This document shows positions 1 through 8,347 of a stretch of DNA of 64,000 bases, in pieces; within the stretch, counting starts at the first letter, position 1; the number at the start of each line of letters is the position of its first letter. The notes beneath the pieces were generated by a model, which saw only the letters and a program-made list of their open reading frames with translations, did not search any database and was not told the DNA's origin. The DNA is from Fabrea salina (Eukaryota > Ciliophora > Heterotrichea > Heterotrichida > Fabreidae), in assembly GCA_022984795.1 (NCBI GenBank), contig JALIHJ010000037.1, positions 1-64,000 on the forward strand. The letters are read 5' to 3'. The translations under genes were made by a program, and so were the position numbers.

Positions 1-502
1 CACCCTAACACCCTAACACCCTAACACCCTAACACCCTAACACCCTAACACCCTAACACCCTAACACCCTAACACCCTAACACCCTAACACCCTAACACC
101 CTAACACCCTAACACCCTAACACCCTAACACCCTAACACCCTAACACCCTAACACCCTAACACCCTAACACCCTAACACCCTAACACCCTAACACCCTAA
201 CACCCTAACACCCTAACACCCTAACACCCTAACACCCTAACACCCTAACACCCTAACACCCTAACACCCTAACACCCTAACACCCTAACACCCTAACACC
301 CTAACACCCTAACACCCTAACACCCTAACACCCTAACACCCTAACACCCTAACACCCTAACACCCTAACACCCTAACACCCTAACACCCTAACACCCTAA
401 CACCCTAACACCCTAACACCCTAACACCCTAACACCCTAACACCCTAACACCCTAACACCCTAACACCCTAACACCCTAACACCCTAACACCCTAACACC
501 CC
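1..502. repeat. Telomere, CACCCTAA repeat array
   Basis: About 62 uninterrupted copies of the 8-nt unit CACCCTAA run from the first base to about 502, after which the sequence becomes unique. The C-rich strand reads 5' to 3' from the left edge, as expected for a left chromosome end, so the G strand is TTAGGGTG. This is the permuted form of CCCTAACA, the telomere repeat known from heterotrich ciliates. The array looks homogeneous by eye, so it marks a true macronuclear chromosome end rather than interstitial repeats. Confidence 0.97.
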
Positions 503-552
503 TTGTCTATTAATTCCCCCACTTTCTCCCTATAAAAGTCCACTAATTTTCA

Positions 553-575
553 TTAGGGAATTTTGGACTCCCTAA
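553..575. repeat. Telomere-like inverted motif in the subtelomere
   Basis: Two 7-nt arms, TTAGGGA at 553-559 and TCCCTAA at 569-575, face each other across a 9-nt spacer. Both match the telomere unit in opposite orientation. They are followed by a degenerate telomere-like, C-rich stretch to about 588. This could be a remnant of earlier telomere addition, or chance in a C-rich subtelomere. Confidence 0.5.
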
Positions 576-587
576 CACCCCAACCCC

Positions 588-1043
588 CTATATGGCGGTG
601 GGCCTTAAAAAAAAGGCCCACCCACCCGCCATATAATCATCACTAGAAATGGCCACAGACAATACCCAATTACTATCCCTCCTGAGTACTTGGGTTAGTT
701 GCTCAGTAGCTAGACTCCACACCCTAATGGTGAGATCATAACTAGCGGACACTAGTATCCCTTTCTTTAGAGACACAGCAACTGAATTGACACATCCAGT
801 ATGGCCTTCAAGAACCTTAGTCTGTCTAAACACAGGTCTCACTACTTCAGAGTGGAAAGAGGCTTCATAGAATTGCTTGTTGACTCTTGCAATTCCAATC
901 ACCTCCTCAGGAGTCAAGAACTTAAACACCTCGAGAATAGGTCTTAGATTGCCTACTCTTTCAAAGGTGAATAGTTTCTTTGATTCCCTCCAAATCCTAA
1001 CAGTCTTATCCTCACTTCCACTAACAATCAGCCTAGGCTCCAT
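588..1043 (-). pseudogene. Truncated F-box/WD40 paralogue next to the telomere
   Basis: A 151-codon frame reads toward the telomere. It is clearly paralogous to the intact protein at 1340-2377: N-terminal WD half-blade (SGSEDKTVRIW), an F-box-like segment around residues 30-55 (FLTPEEVIGIARVNKQFYEA), then about one and a half WD repeats. The ATG at 1043 aligns with the paralogue's start; the frame extends two codons further only through a GTG. After about residue 137 the homology stops and the last dozen codons are encoded by the fold-back palindrome, ending at TAG. The intact paralogue is 345 residues, so more than half is missing. It is probably a non-functional fragment left by chromosome breakage or rearrangement, though a short product is possible. 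Confidence 0.8.
589..635. repeat. Subtelomeric fold-back palindrome
   Basis: The left arm 589-606 is the reverse complement of the right arm 613-635, except for a 5-nt bulge in the right arm; an A-rich loop lies at 607-612. The stem pairs 18 bases. The right arm is the last part of the truncated WD40 gene that reads leftward from 1043. Homology of that gene to its intact neighbour stops at this palindrome, so the palindrome coincides with the break in the gene. Confidence 0.8.
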
Positions 1044-1339
1044 TTTCACGCAGTATAAGAAAAAGTTCTGAGGGCAAGGAAACTAGAGTTAGTCTCACGG
1101 AAGGTTGAACTTAAGATCCTTTAGTTACCGAAGAAGTGACTACCTATATTTATTGGTTGTGTATGGAATCACCTAAGGAATGGAAACATTAAACTATACG
1201 CTTTTAAATACGATGAGGTATTGGTCGCAAAGTTGCTTGATTACAAACGGACTTTTATTGAAGGACTACTCTGATTAAAGTATCAAATACCTGCCTTGAA
1301 GCTTCAAAATAACTGGAATATCTGACTTCTACTCTATAA

Positions 1340-2377
1340 ATGGAGCTTAGTTTGATTGTTAGTGGAAGCAGTGATAAGACAGTTAGGGTTTGGAGAGTTC
1401 CTCAAAAACTGTACAATTTTGAAAGATTGGGCAACCTTAGGCCTATCTTGGAAGTGCTTAAGTTCCTGAGTCCTGAGGAAGTGGTTGGAATTGCAAGGGT
1501 CAACAAACGATTCTACGAAGCTTCTTTCCATTCCGAAGTGCAGAAACCCGTTTTTAAACAGACAAAAGTTCTGAGGGGCCATACGGGTGGAATATGGTCA
1601 GTGGCTGTGTCTGGAAGTAGGAATATGCTTGTGTCAGGCAGTGTTGACAACACAGTTAGAGTATGGAATTTAGCTACTGGAGAAGTAACTCAAGTATTGA
1701 AGAACCACAGCAAAGGAGTCTCTTGTGTAGCAATCTCTGCTAAAAAGCAGTTTATGGCATCTGGAAGTGCAGACAACAATATTAAACTGTGGAGCCTAAG
1801 TACCCTGAAACAGACTCTAGTCTTGGAAGGCCATAGTGCCAGGGTAAATTCAGTGGCAATCTGCAGTGATGACGAAACACTTGTTTCCGGTAGTGATGAC
1901 AATACACTCAGAGTGTGGAGTTTAAACACTGGAGAACAGATTCTGACTTTTGAAGGCCACAGCAGCAGAGTTAATTCAGTGGCTGTTTCGAAGAATAACG
2001 AGTTTGTTGTTTCAGGAAGTTGGGACTGTACTGTCAGACTGTGGAGATTAAGCACTGGAGAACAAGTTAGGGTCCTACAAGGTCATGGTGACTATGTCAG
2101 CTCAGTAGCCATTTCAAGTAGCAACGAGCTTGTCTTTTCGGGAAGTTGGGACAAAACAATCAGGGTGTGGAGTCTGGCTTCTGGAGAAACTATTCAAGTG
2201 CTTAAAAAGCATACAGGGCCTGTACTTTGTTTAAGTTTATCAAGTGACAACAACTACTTGGTGTCTGGAAGTGGAATTGGAGACCCTTCAGTTAGGGTTT
2301 GGGACGTTGCTAAAGGACAAAAAATTCAAGAATTACAGCGTCATTATGACAGTATATGGTCGGTTTGTTTGATTTAA
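1340..2377 (+). CDS. F-box-like WD40 repeat protein
   Basis: The protein has 345 residues. A partial WD blade opens it (SGSSDKTVRVW, residues 9-19), followed by an F-box-like segment at about 30-55 (VLKFLSPEEVVGIARVNKRF) and then about seven WD40 repeats with regular GH...VSGS.D.TVRVW spacing. F-box/WD40 proteins usually act as substrate receptors of SCF ubiquitin ligases. Here the F-box match is short and judged by eye, so the ligase role is inference. A half-blade before the F-box is unusual and may close the propeller with the C-terminal strand. The gene is divergent from its truncated paralogue, with 296 bp between the two ATGs. The next gene follows after 33 bp on the same strand. Confidence 0.85.
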   Translation: MELSLIVSGSSDKTVRVWRVPQKLYNFERLGNLRPILEVLKFLSPEEVVGIARVNKRFYEASFHSEVQKPVFKQTKVLRGHTGGIWSVAVSGSRNMLVSGSVDNTVRVWNLATGEVTQVLKNHSKGVSCVAISAKKQFMASGSADNNIKLWSLSTLKQTLVLEGHSARVNSVAICSDDETLVSGSDDNTLRVWSLNTGEQILTFEGHSSRVNSVAVSKNNEFVVSGSWDCTVRLWRLSTGEQVRVLQGHGDYVSSVAISSSNELVFSGSWDKTIRVWSLASGETIQVLKKHTGPVLCLSLSSDNNYLVSGSGIGDPSVRVWDVAKGQKIQELQRHYDSIWSVCLI

Positions 2378-2410
2378 GTAATTAAATTGCATATTTAGAA
2401 ATAATCCATT

Positions 2411-4030
2411 ATGCTTAGGCGATTGGTCAGAAATTCTTCAGGACTCAGCTTCAAAACTTACTCAGAACGCTGGACAGAAAAATTAAGCGTCCAGTCCCAG
2501 AACTGTCCAGACACCAAAGGGTTCATGGATAAACTAAGCGAGCTTAGAAAGCAAGCAGTCTTTGGGGATCCCAAAAGAATAGACAAACAGCATCTGCGCA
2601 ATAAGCTCTCAGCACGTGAGCGTGTAGACCTGCTTTTGGACAAAGACTCGTTTGTGGAGTACGACCAGATGGTGGTGCACCGGTGTGTGGACTTTGGAAT
2701 GGACAAGCACAAACACCCTGGAGATGGACTTGTTTCTGGTCATGGGTATGTCAATGGACGACTGGTGTTTCTTTACTCCTTCGACTTCACAGTAGGTGGA
2801 GGGACTCTCAGCGAAACAGTTGCAGAGAAGATCTGCAAGGTCCAGGAAAAGGCCATGGACGTAGGAGCTCCCATAATTGGACTGAATGACAGTGGAGGAG
2901 CAAGGATTCAGGAAGGAGTTCAGTCTTTGGGAGGATATGCAGACATTTTCCACAGAAACGTGATGGCTTCTGGGGTGGTTCCCCAGCTAAGTATGGTAAT
3001 GGGGCCATGCGCAGGGGGAGCAGTTTACTCCCCTGCCCTTACTGACTTTATTTTTATGGTCAAAAACACCTCTTACATGTTTGTGACAGGTCCTGAGGTA
3101 GTGAAGGCAGTCACTAACGAAGATGTAGACATGGAAGGACTAGGTGGAGCTAAGGTGCACTCTAGCAAGTCTGGAGTTTCGCACTTCCAACTTGAAAACG
3201 ACGTTGAAGCTCTTATGTTTTTAAGGAGCTTCTTGAGCTTTTTGCCTCAGTCCAACCGGGAAAGAACTCCGATCAAACCTACAGCTGACTCAGAAAACAG
3301 GGAAGTCCCTGTGCTGGACAAGTTCGTGCCTGAAGACCCCAACAGGCCTTACGACATGCGGACGATCATAAAGTTAGTTTCAGATGACGAGTACTTTTTG
3401 GAAGTGCAGCCAGACTACGCCAAAAATATCATAGTAGGGTTTGGGCGACTTGGAGGCGAAACAGTAGGGTACATTGGCAACCAACCTCAGTCACTAGCAG
3501 GAGTCTTGGACAGACTGTCTTCGATGAAAGCTGCTCGTTTCATTCGTTTCTGCGACGCCTTCAATATTCCAATAGTGACTTTCGAAGACGTGCCAGGGTA
3601 CCTCCCTGGAGTTAATGAAGAGCACAACGGAATAATTACTCACGGGGCCAAGATTCTGTATGCTTACTCGGAAGCAACTGTTCCCAAGATAACTATAATT
3701 ACTAGGAAGAGTTACGGAGGAGCTTACTGCGTGATGAACTCGAAGCACTTAAGAGGAGACTACAACTACGCCTGGCCTACAGGGGAAATTGCAGTCATGG
3801 GAGCAAAGGGGGCCTGTGAAATTATTTTCAGAGGAAACAAAAACATCGAAGAAGAAATCAAGAACTACGAGGACAAGTTTGCTAACCCCCTGATTGCTGC
3901 TCAGAGGGGCTTCATTGATGAAATACTGACTCCTAGGAACACCCGCAAAAGGCTGATTAGCGACTTGAAGGTTCTGAAGACCAAGAACCAACAAGTTCCT
4001 TGGAAGAAGCACGGGAACATTCCTCTCTAA
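2411..4030 (+). CDS. PCCB: Propionyl-CoA carboxylase beta chain, mitochondrial
   Basis: This 539-residue protein matches the full length of PCCB-type carboxyltransferase subunits. The first 25 residues are rich in Arg, Ser and Leu with no acidic residue, as in a mitochondrial targeting peptide. The [10 protein letters not shown] and GGGTLSE segments, the oxyanion-hole type [15 protein letters not shown] and [16 protein letters not shown], and the C-terminal carboxyltransferase part with [23 protein letters not shown] and [14 protein letters not shown] are typical of the family. It transfers CO2 from biotin on the alpha chain to propionyl-CoA to give methylmalonyl-CoA, in odd-chain lipid and branched amino-acid breakdown. 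No alpha chain is visible here. Methylcrotonyl-CoA carboxylase beta is the nearest alternative, but motif wording favours PCCB. Confidence 0.92.
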   Translation: MLRRLVRNSSGLSFKTYSERWTEKLSVQSQNCPDTKGFMDKLSELRKQAVFGDPKRIDKQHLRNKLSARERVDLLLDKDSFVEYDQMVVHRCVDFGMDKHKHPGDGLVSGHGYVNGRLVFLYSFDFTVGGGTLSETVAEKICKVQEKAMDVGAPIIGLNDSGGARIQEGVQSLGGYADIFHRNVMASGVVPQLSMVMGPCAGGAVYSPALTDFIFMVKNTSYMFVTGPEVVKAVTNEDVDMEGLGGAKVHSSKSGVSHFQLENDVEALMFLRSFLSFLPQSNRERTPIKPTADSENREVPVLDKFVPEDPNRPYDMRTIIKLVSDDEYFLEVQPDYAKNIIVGFGRLGGETVGYIGNQPQSLAGVLDRLSSMKAARFIRFCDAFNIPIVTFEDVPGYLPGVNEEHNGIITHGAKILYAYSEATVPKITIITRKSYGGAYCVMNSKHLRGDYNYAWPTGEIAVMGAKGACEIIFRGNKNIEEEIKNYEDKFANPLIAAQRGFIDEILTPRNTRKRLISDLKVLKTKNQQVPWKKHGNIPL

Positions 4031-4048
4031 CTAAGTCCGCCATTTATA

Positions 4049-4423
4049 ATGTTAAAGGTTGCTTTGTTTTTAGGAGTTCTGGCAGTAGCTCTGGGTTCTG
4101 TCACTAACCTGGACCAAACCAACGATGCTTACTTAAGTCCCTCATCGGCTGCGAAACTCACTCTTTCTTCAAACCCCACCACAGGGTACATGTGGTACAT
4201 GGTTCCTTCCAACTCTGTGAAACTCCAAATCCAGAATCCCCAAGGCGAGTACCAGTCTCAGTCAGGAAAGATAGGTGGAGGAGGAGTACAGGTGTTTGAG
4301 GTAGACTGCAATGAACTTTGCCAAGAAGGCGATGAGCTCAAACTGATATTTCAAAAAAGAAGGCCTTGGGAGTCAGAACCTGTTGAAGAAAAACATGTCA
4401 CACTCCACGTTGTAAATCAATAA
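4049..4423 (+). CDS. Secreted chagasin-type cysteine protease inhibitor (I42)
   Basis: The product has 124 residues. Residues 1-16 form a hydrophobic signal peptide ending in ALG. The mature part shows the three loop motifs of MEROPS family I42 in order: NPTTGYMW at 42-49, a glycine-rich loop GGGG at 76-79, and RPWE at 105-108. In chagasin these loops wedge into the active site of papain-family cysteine proteases. A secretory or lysosomal location is therefore likely, controlling the cell's own cathepsins or those of prey. The gene starts 18 bp after PCCB and is convergent with NF-YC. Confidence 0.88.
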   Translation: MLKVALFLGVLAVALGSVTNLDQTNDAYLSPSSAAKLTLSSNPTTGYMWYMVPSNSVKLQIQNPQGEYQSQSGKIGGGGVQVFEVDCNELCQEGDELKLIFQKRRPWESEPVEEKHVTLHVVNQ

Positions 4424-4446
4424 CCTTAAAGGCTAGTTAATTATTA

Positions 4447-4905
4447 TTAAGCTTCGGAGTGTCTATCATACTTAGGTATAATTTCAACAAGAAAATCAAA
4501 AATATCAGTTCTTTCTATGCACATGATAATATCACTCCTTTGCAGAGTTCTTCTTCGGTTTTCTTCGGTGTGTAACCAAGCCCTGTGGGTGAGCTCCATA
4601 ATGAACATTTCACAAGCTTTGCCGAACAAAGCAGGGGCCTCTGCTGAAATCATCCTTACGTCTTCATCGGCCTTCATAATTTTCTTGACGCGTGCTAGGG
4701 GGAGTTGGTGGTTTTTCAGATCTTCTTTATCGAGTTTTTCAATTTCTTGTTTCTGGACAAACAGAAGTTTGTCGAGGTTCTCCATATGTTCTTGGTAGTT
4801 GATGTCGTGTCCTTGTGTGAGAGCCGAGGGGTCCAACTGCCCTGGAAAAGCACCTGGAACCATGTAATAATTCATCATACTTGCATCTTCTTCCTTTTCT
4901 TCCAT
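4447..4905 (-). CDS. NFYC: NF-YC / HAP5 CCAAT-binding factor subunit
   Basis: The 152-residue product ends in a histone-fold domain (about residues 75-148) whose sequence is close to textbook [24 protein letters not shown], the helix [23 protein letters not shown] and [13 protein letters not shown] pairs with NF-YB through this fold and, with NF-YA, binds CCAAT boxes. The N-terminus is short and has a Gln/Glu-rich helical stretch. I chose the ATG at 4905 (MEEKEE) rather than the one at 4959, because the longer form would overlap the opposite gene's first 16 codons. With that choice the two divergent ATGs are only 6 bp apart. Confidence 0.92.
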   Translation of the reverse strand: MEEKEEDASMMNYYMVPGAFPGQLDPSALTQGHDINYQEHMENLDKLLFVQKQEIEKLDKEDLKNHQLPLARVKKIMKADEDVRMISAEAPALFGKACEMFIMELTHRAWLHTEENRRRTLQRSDIIMCIERTDIFDFLVEIIPKYDRHSEA

Positions 4906-4911
4906 TTTAAT

Positions 4912-6072
4912 ATGGAACCTAAATCCGGGCTTAAATTCAATTCCCAACGAATGCCCCAAATCCCTCCTTCGCCCTTGCCACCGAGTTTCAGAGCTGGAGG
5001 AATCAGGGTCCCAAATCAGACTCCCAGGCCTCCTGAACGTCCAAAACTAGTTAAGCCCTCTCTGAACCAAACCGTCGTTAGAAAAAAATCTAAACAAGAA
5101 CGCCCTGCTTGGTTTGTGGGGAACTACCAACTCCGGAAAGAACTGGGCCACGGTTCTTACGGAACAGTGTACTTGGCAACCTCAAAAACCAACAATAAAT
5201 TTGCAATCAAGTGCTACGATAAATCAAAGCTTTGCGACCTCAGAAGAAAGTCTGAAGTAAGACGAGAAATCAGTATTTTGCAGCAATTAAAGCATAGAAA
5301 CGTCATAAGACTAGTGGAGGTATTGGACCAACCCAAACAACTCAGTTTGGTGATGGAGTACGCAGGAAGTCAATCTTTGTGGGGCTACCTCAAAGACCTT
5401 TCAGGCAACTGCATTTCAGAAGAAGAGGCCAAAGGCTTGTTCAGACAAATTGTCCAAGGAGTGAACTTCTGCCACAACCAGCAAATTTCACACAGAGACA
5501 TCAAACTAGAAAACGTGTTGCTTGACGGAAACCACAACGTGAAACTTATAGACTTTGGGTTTGCTACTTGCATGCCACACACCAAGAAAATGAAACTCTT
5601 TCTAGGAACTCCTTGCTACATGGCTCCTGAAATAGTGGACGACAAGGAGTACTCTGGGGACAAAGCTGATGTTTGGGCTTTGGGCATTTTGCTTTACTGC
5701 TTGTTAGTGGGGTTCTACCCCTTCACAGGAAACACTCAAAGTGACCTTTTTAAAAACATTTCTAAGTCACAACTTAAAGTTCCAAACAAATTAGGAAGTG
5801 ACGTTAAGGACTTGCTTAGTTGGTTGCTGCAGAAGTCGCCTAACAACAGACCAACTTGCAGCGAAATACTTGAACATAGATGGCTGGGGAGTGGAGTTGA
5901 CAACGAAAGGGAAGTAATTGACTTTATGGTGAACCACGGGTACTTCGAACCTCAGATTCTGGAAAGTTTAGAGAGTGCTGAGAACGAGATCAGCCAGAAG
6001 TACCATGAACTGCTTGAAAAGAGAAATACAGGACTTGAACTGAACTCCAAAATGCTTCACTCCCTTGCATAA
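4912..6072 (+). CDS. CAMK/SNF1-like serine/threonine protein kinase
   Basis: The product has 386 residues. A basic, proline-rich N-terminal tail (1-70) precedes a complete kinase domain at about 72-325: glycine loop GHGSYGTV at 79-86, the VAIK-type lysine in [15 protein letters not shown] near 194, DFGFA near 213 and the APE-type motif MAPEI. All catalytic residues are present. The layout and the GTPCYMAPE and [12 protein letters not shown] wording place it in the CAMK/SNF1-like branch; I see no calmodulin-binding or UBA domain I would name. The start at 4912 gives a 6-bp gap to the divergent NF-YC start. An in-frame ATG at 4951 is an alternative. Substrates are unknown. Confidence 0.85.
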   Translation: MEPKSGLKFNSQRMPQIPPSPLPPSFRAGGIRVPNQTPRPPERPKLVKPSLNQTVVRKKSKQERPAWFVGNYQLRKELGHGSYGTVYLATSKTNNKFAIKCYDKSKLCDLRRKSEVRREISILQQLKHRNVIRLVEVLDQPKQLSLVMEYAGSQSLWGYLKDLSGNCISEEEAKGLFRQIVQGVNFCHNQQISHRDIKLENVLLDGNHNVKLIDFGFATCMPHTKKMKLFLGTPCYMAPEIVDDKEYSGDKADVWALGILLYCLLVGFYPFTGNTQSDLFKNISKSQLKVPNKLGSDVKDLLSWLLQKSPNNRPTCSEILEHRWLGSGVDNEREVIDFMVNHGYFEPQILESLESAENEISQKYHELLEKRNTGLELNSKMLHSLA

Positions 6073-6090
6073 TAACATTTAATCAGTAAT

Positions 6091-6291
6091 ATGGACAAAC
6101 AAATCACAGCTTACTTGAGAGGCCAAAAACTACCCAAGAAAAAGCACATGAAAGTGAACTACTTAAACAAAAGACTAAGGCAGCTAAGCTTGTCTGGAAA
6201 GAAAAGAACTGTTGAGGAAAAACCTGAGTACTTTCCACCCTTTGACTGTTTCAAGAAACCATCACTTTTCAAATCAGTAACTTGTACTTAG
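6091..6291 (+). CDS. Small basic hypothetical protein, 66 aa
   Basis: I do not recognise this protein. It is strongly basic in its first two thirds (RGQKLPKKKHMK, NKRLRQLSLSGKKR) and ends with an aromatic segment (EYFPPFDCFKK) that could be a short docking motif. It starts 18 bp after the kinase gene on the same strand, which is the usual spacing here, and ends in TAG. Codon use resembles that of its neighbours, with AAC, TAC and GGA frequent. No membrane segment or signal peptide is seen. I judge it real from position and codon use only. Confidence 0.6.
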   Translation: MDKQITAYLRGQKLPKKKHMKVNYLNKRLRQLSLSGKKRTVEEKPEYFPPFDCFKKPSLFKSVTCT

Positions 6292-6339
6292 GCTTTCAGG
6301 AGTTTTCAAGAAGGGCTTAACTAAACTCATTTTTAATAT

Positions 6340-6660
6340 ATGCAAAGATTCGCTCCTGATTCAGTTCTGGGAACAGAGCAACTAGAAAGTCTTTTAGAGT
6401 TAAAGTCCCTTTTGCTTCTGAACAAAAGATACTTCAGTCTGGAGTCCAAAACCTACAAACACACGCTTGAGTCTAAAGACGGAGTAATTACAGCAAGGGC
6501 TTACTTAGACGACCAACTGGTATCTGAAGTAGCAACAAGGTCTTTTTTCAATTCTAGATTTGGGGCAGCTGCACTGGTGCTGGAGCACTACAACAAAGCT
6601 TTGTTTTGGAAGTGGCTTTCTCAACACAAGAGTTACTTAAGTAGTAAACTAGAGTCTTAA
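6340..6660 (+). CDS. Hypothetical protein, 106 aa
   Basis: I do not recognise a family. The sequence has a leucine-rich amphipathic helix at about 10-30 (LGTEQLESLLELKSLLLL), a central beta-like part (YKHTLESKDGVITARAYL) and a C-terminal helical part rich in aromatic residues (LEHYNKALFWKWLSQHKSY). No signal peptide or clear membrane helix is present, which suggests a small soluble or peripheral protein. It stops only 3 bp before the start of the WDR26 gene on the same strand, so it is either a very close neighbour or part of a shared transcript. Confidence 0.65.
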   Translation: MQRFAPDSVLGTEQLESLLELKSLLLLNKRYFSLESKTYKHTLESKDGVITARAYLDDQLVSEVATRSFFNSRFGAAALVLEHYNKALFWKWLSQHKSYLSSKLES

Positions 6661-6663
6661 TAA

Positions 6664-8256
6664 ATGGAAGAAGTAATTAGCAAGAAAAGAAAAGTAAAGC
6701 ATAATCAGTTGGAAGAGGGAAGCATCGATAGCCCTGAACTAGTTTTGGAACGCAAAACAGAACTAATTCGTTTGATGCTCCAGACTTTGAAGAACTTCGG
6801 GTTTGAGTAACTTACACTTAGCGAGTCTGCAAGTACTCTTGAAAGGGAATCAGGAATCCAACTAGAACCCCAAAGTGTCCAAAGTTTCAAAAAAGGAGTT
6901 TTGGAAGGCCAATGGGACGGAGTTTCTTCTATCATACCCCAGTTCAGTATCGAGAAGGTCAAAGAAAACAAAGTGAACTACTGCATCAAGCGTCAGAAAT
7001 ACCTGGAACTCATCCAAGATGGCAACTACCAAGAAGCCCTGGGATGCTTGCGAAACGAAGTAACTCCTCTCCACGACGACGATTCAAGCAAACTCCATGC
7101 TTTGGCAGGCCACTTACTGTGCGAAAGCGAAGATGAATTGTTCGAAGCAGCTAAATGGGAAGGTTCTTCTTCCGAAGCCAGGTGCTCTCTACTTGCTTCT
7201 ATTCAAAAACTAGTTCCTCCCGAAATCATGTTGCCTCCCAACAGACTCAACGTTCTTTTGTCACAGGCTATTTCGCACCAAATTTCAACTTGCAAATTTC
7301 ACACTGGGTTCCAAACTTCCCAATCTTTGCTAGTGGACCACTGCTGTGACTCCTCTCCACTTCCTGCAACTCCACACCAACTTCTTTCGGACTTTTCAGA
7401 CGAGGTGTGGGACCTGGTGTTTTCAAATGCAGGAAATACACTAGCAGTGCTTTCTAAGGACAACCAACTTTCCATTTGGAACTGCGAACAAACCTCACTG
7501 GTGCAGAGACTCCAGATTGACAGTGCCCACGAAGGCCTGGTGTGTGCTTCGTGGAGTCAAGACGACTCAAAACTAATAACTGGAGGCAACGATGGACAGG
7601 TTAAGTTTTGGAACGCCTACAGCGGGGAGTGCATTAAAGTAATAAAGGACCACAAGAACACCGTTACGAGTTGTGTGTTTGTGGACTCAGAAAGGTTTTT
7701 GACGGGAGGAGTAGACAAACAACTGATTCTTTACGATTCTCAGGGAAAAGTTAAGTCTTGGGAAATCAGAGTCAGACAAATCTGCAAGTCCCAAAGCAAC
7801 CACATTGCAGTGCTGAACGCAGCTAGGAACGAAGTGCTGGTTTTGGACCTCTGGACACTCCAAGAGAAGTTCAGCATTGAGGAAGAAGACACCTGCTCTG
7901 CTATTGCAATGTCCAAAAACGGAAAAGAACTAGTAACGAACATTTCATTTTCAGCTCCACACCTGAACTTGTGGAACCTCGACACTCATACAATTACAAA
8001 GACTTTTAGGGGCTACAAACAAGAAAGGTTCATTCTCAAGCCTGCCTTCATCGGAGTAAATGACGACATGCTGGCTTGCGGTAGTGAAGACGGGTGTATT
8101 TATATTTGGAATAAACTCCACGGAACTACTTTGGCAGTCTTGCATGGCCACCAAAACGCTGTTAATAGCATTGCCTATTCCGCTTGTAAGTCACAGTGCT
8201 TGATTTCTGCCAGTGACGACAAGACCGTTCGGGTTTGGAACTTAGTTGATAAATAG
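6664..8256 (+). CDS. WDR26: WDR26/Gid7-like LisH-CTLH-WD40 protein (one 15-nt intron)
   Basis: Splicing a 15-nt intron at 6807-6821 gives 525 residues. A LisH motif (LIRLMLQTLKNFGFDESASTLERESG, about residues 38-63) is followed by a CTLH region (about 70-130, with KYLELIQDGNYQEALGCLRNEVTPL) and the family segment VPPEIMLPPNRLNVLLSQA. Six to seven WD40 repeats fill the rest and end in SASDDKTVRVWNL. This order is diagnostic of WDR26 (yeast Gid7), a substrate-binding and oligomerising subunit of the CTLH/GID ubiquitin ligase. The start at 6664 is the only upstream ATG in frame and lies 3 bp after the previous stop. Without splicing, TAA would end the protein after 48 residues, before the LisH is complete. 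Confidence 0.92.
6807..6821 (+). other. 15-nt spliceosomal intron in WDR26
   Basis: GTAACTTACACTTAG interrupts a codon in phase 2. It contains an in-frame TAA if retained, and its removal joins the two halves of the LisH motif. It has the GTA start, an A at position 10 and the TAG end shared by the other three introns of the window. Confidence 0.9.
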
Positions 8257-8347
8257 TTATAAAAATATGGTGATGATAATCTGATAGGGACATCTTACTA
8301 GTGATGTTTGATAGTAGATTCTGATTCTTGTGTAACTTAATAAACTA

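Noticed and set aside
1-502. CRISPR-like or satellite interpretation of the left repeats
   Set aside because: The 8-nt unit without spacers at a sequence edge matches the heterotrich telomere.
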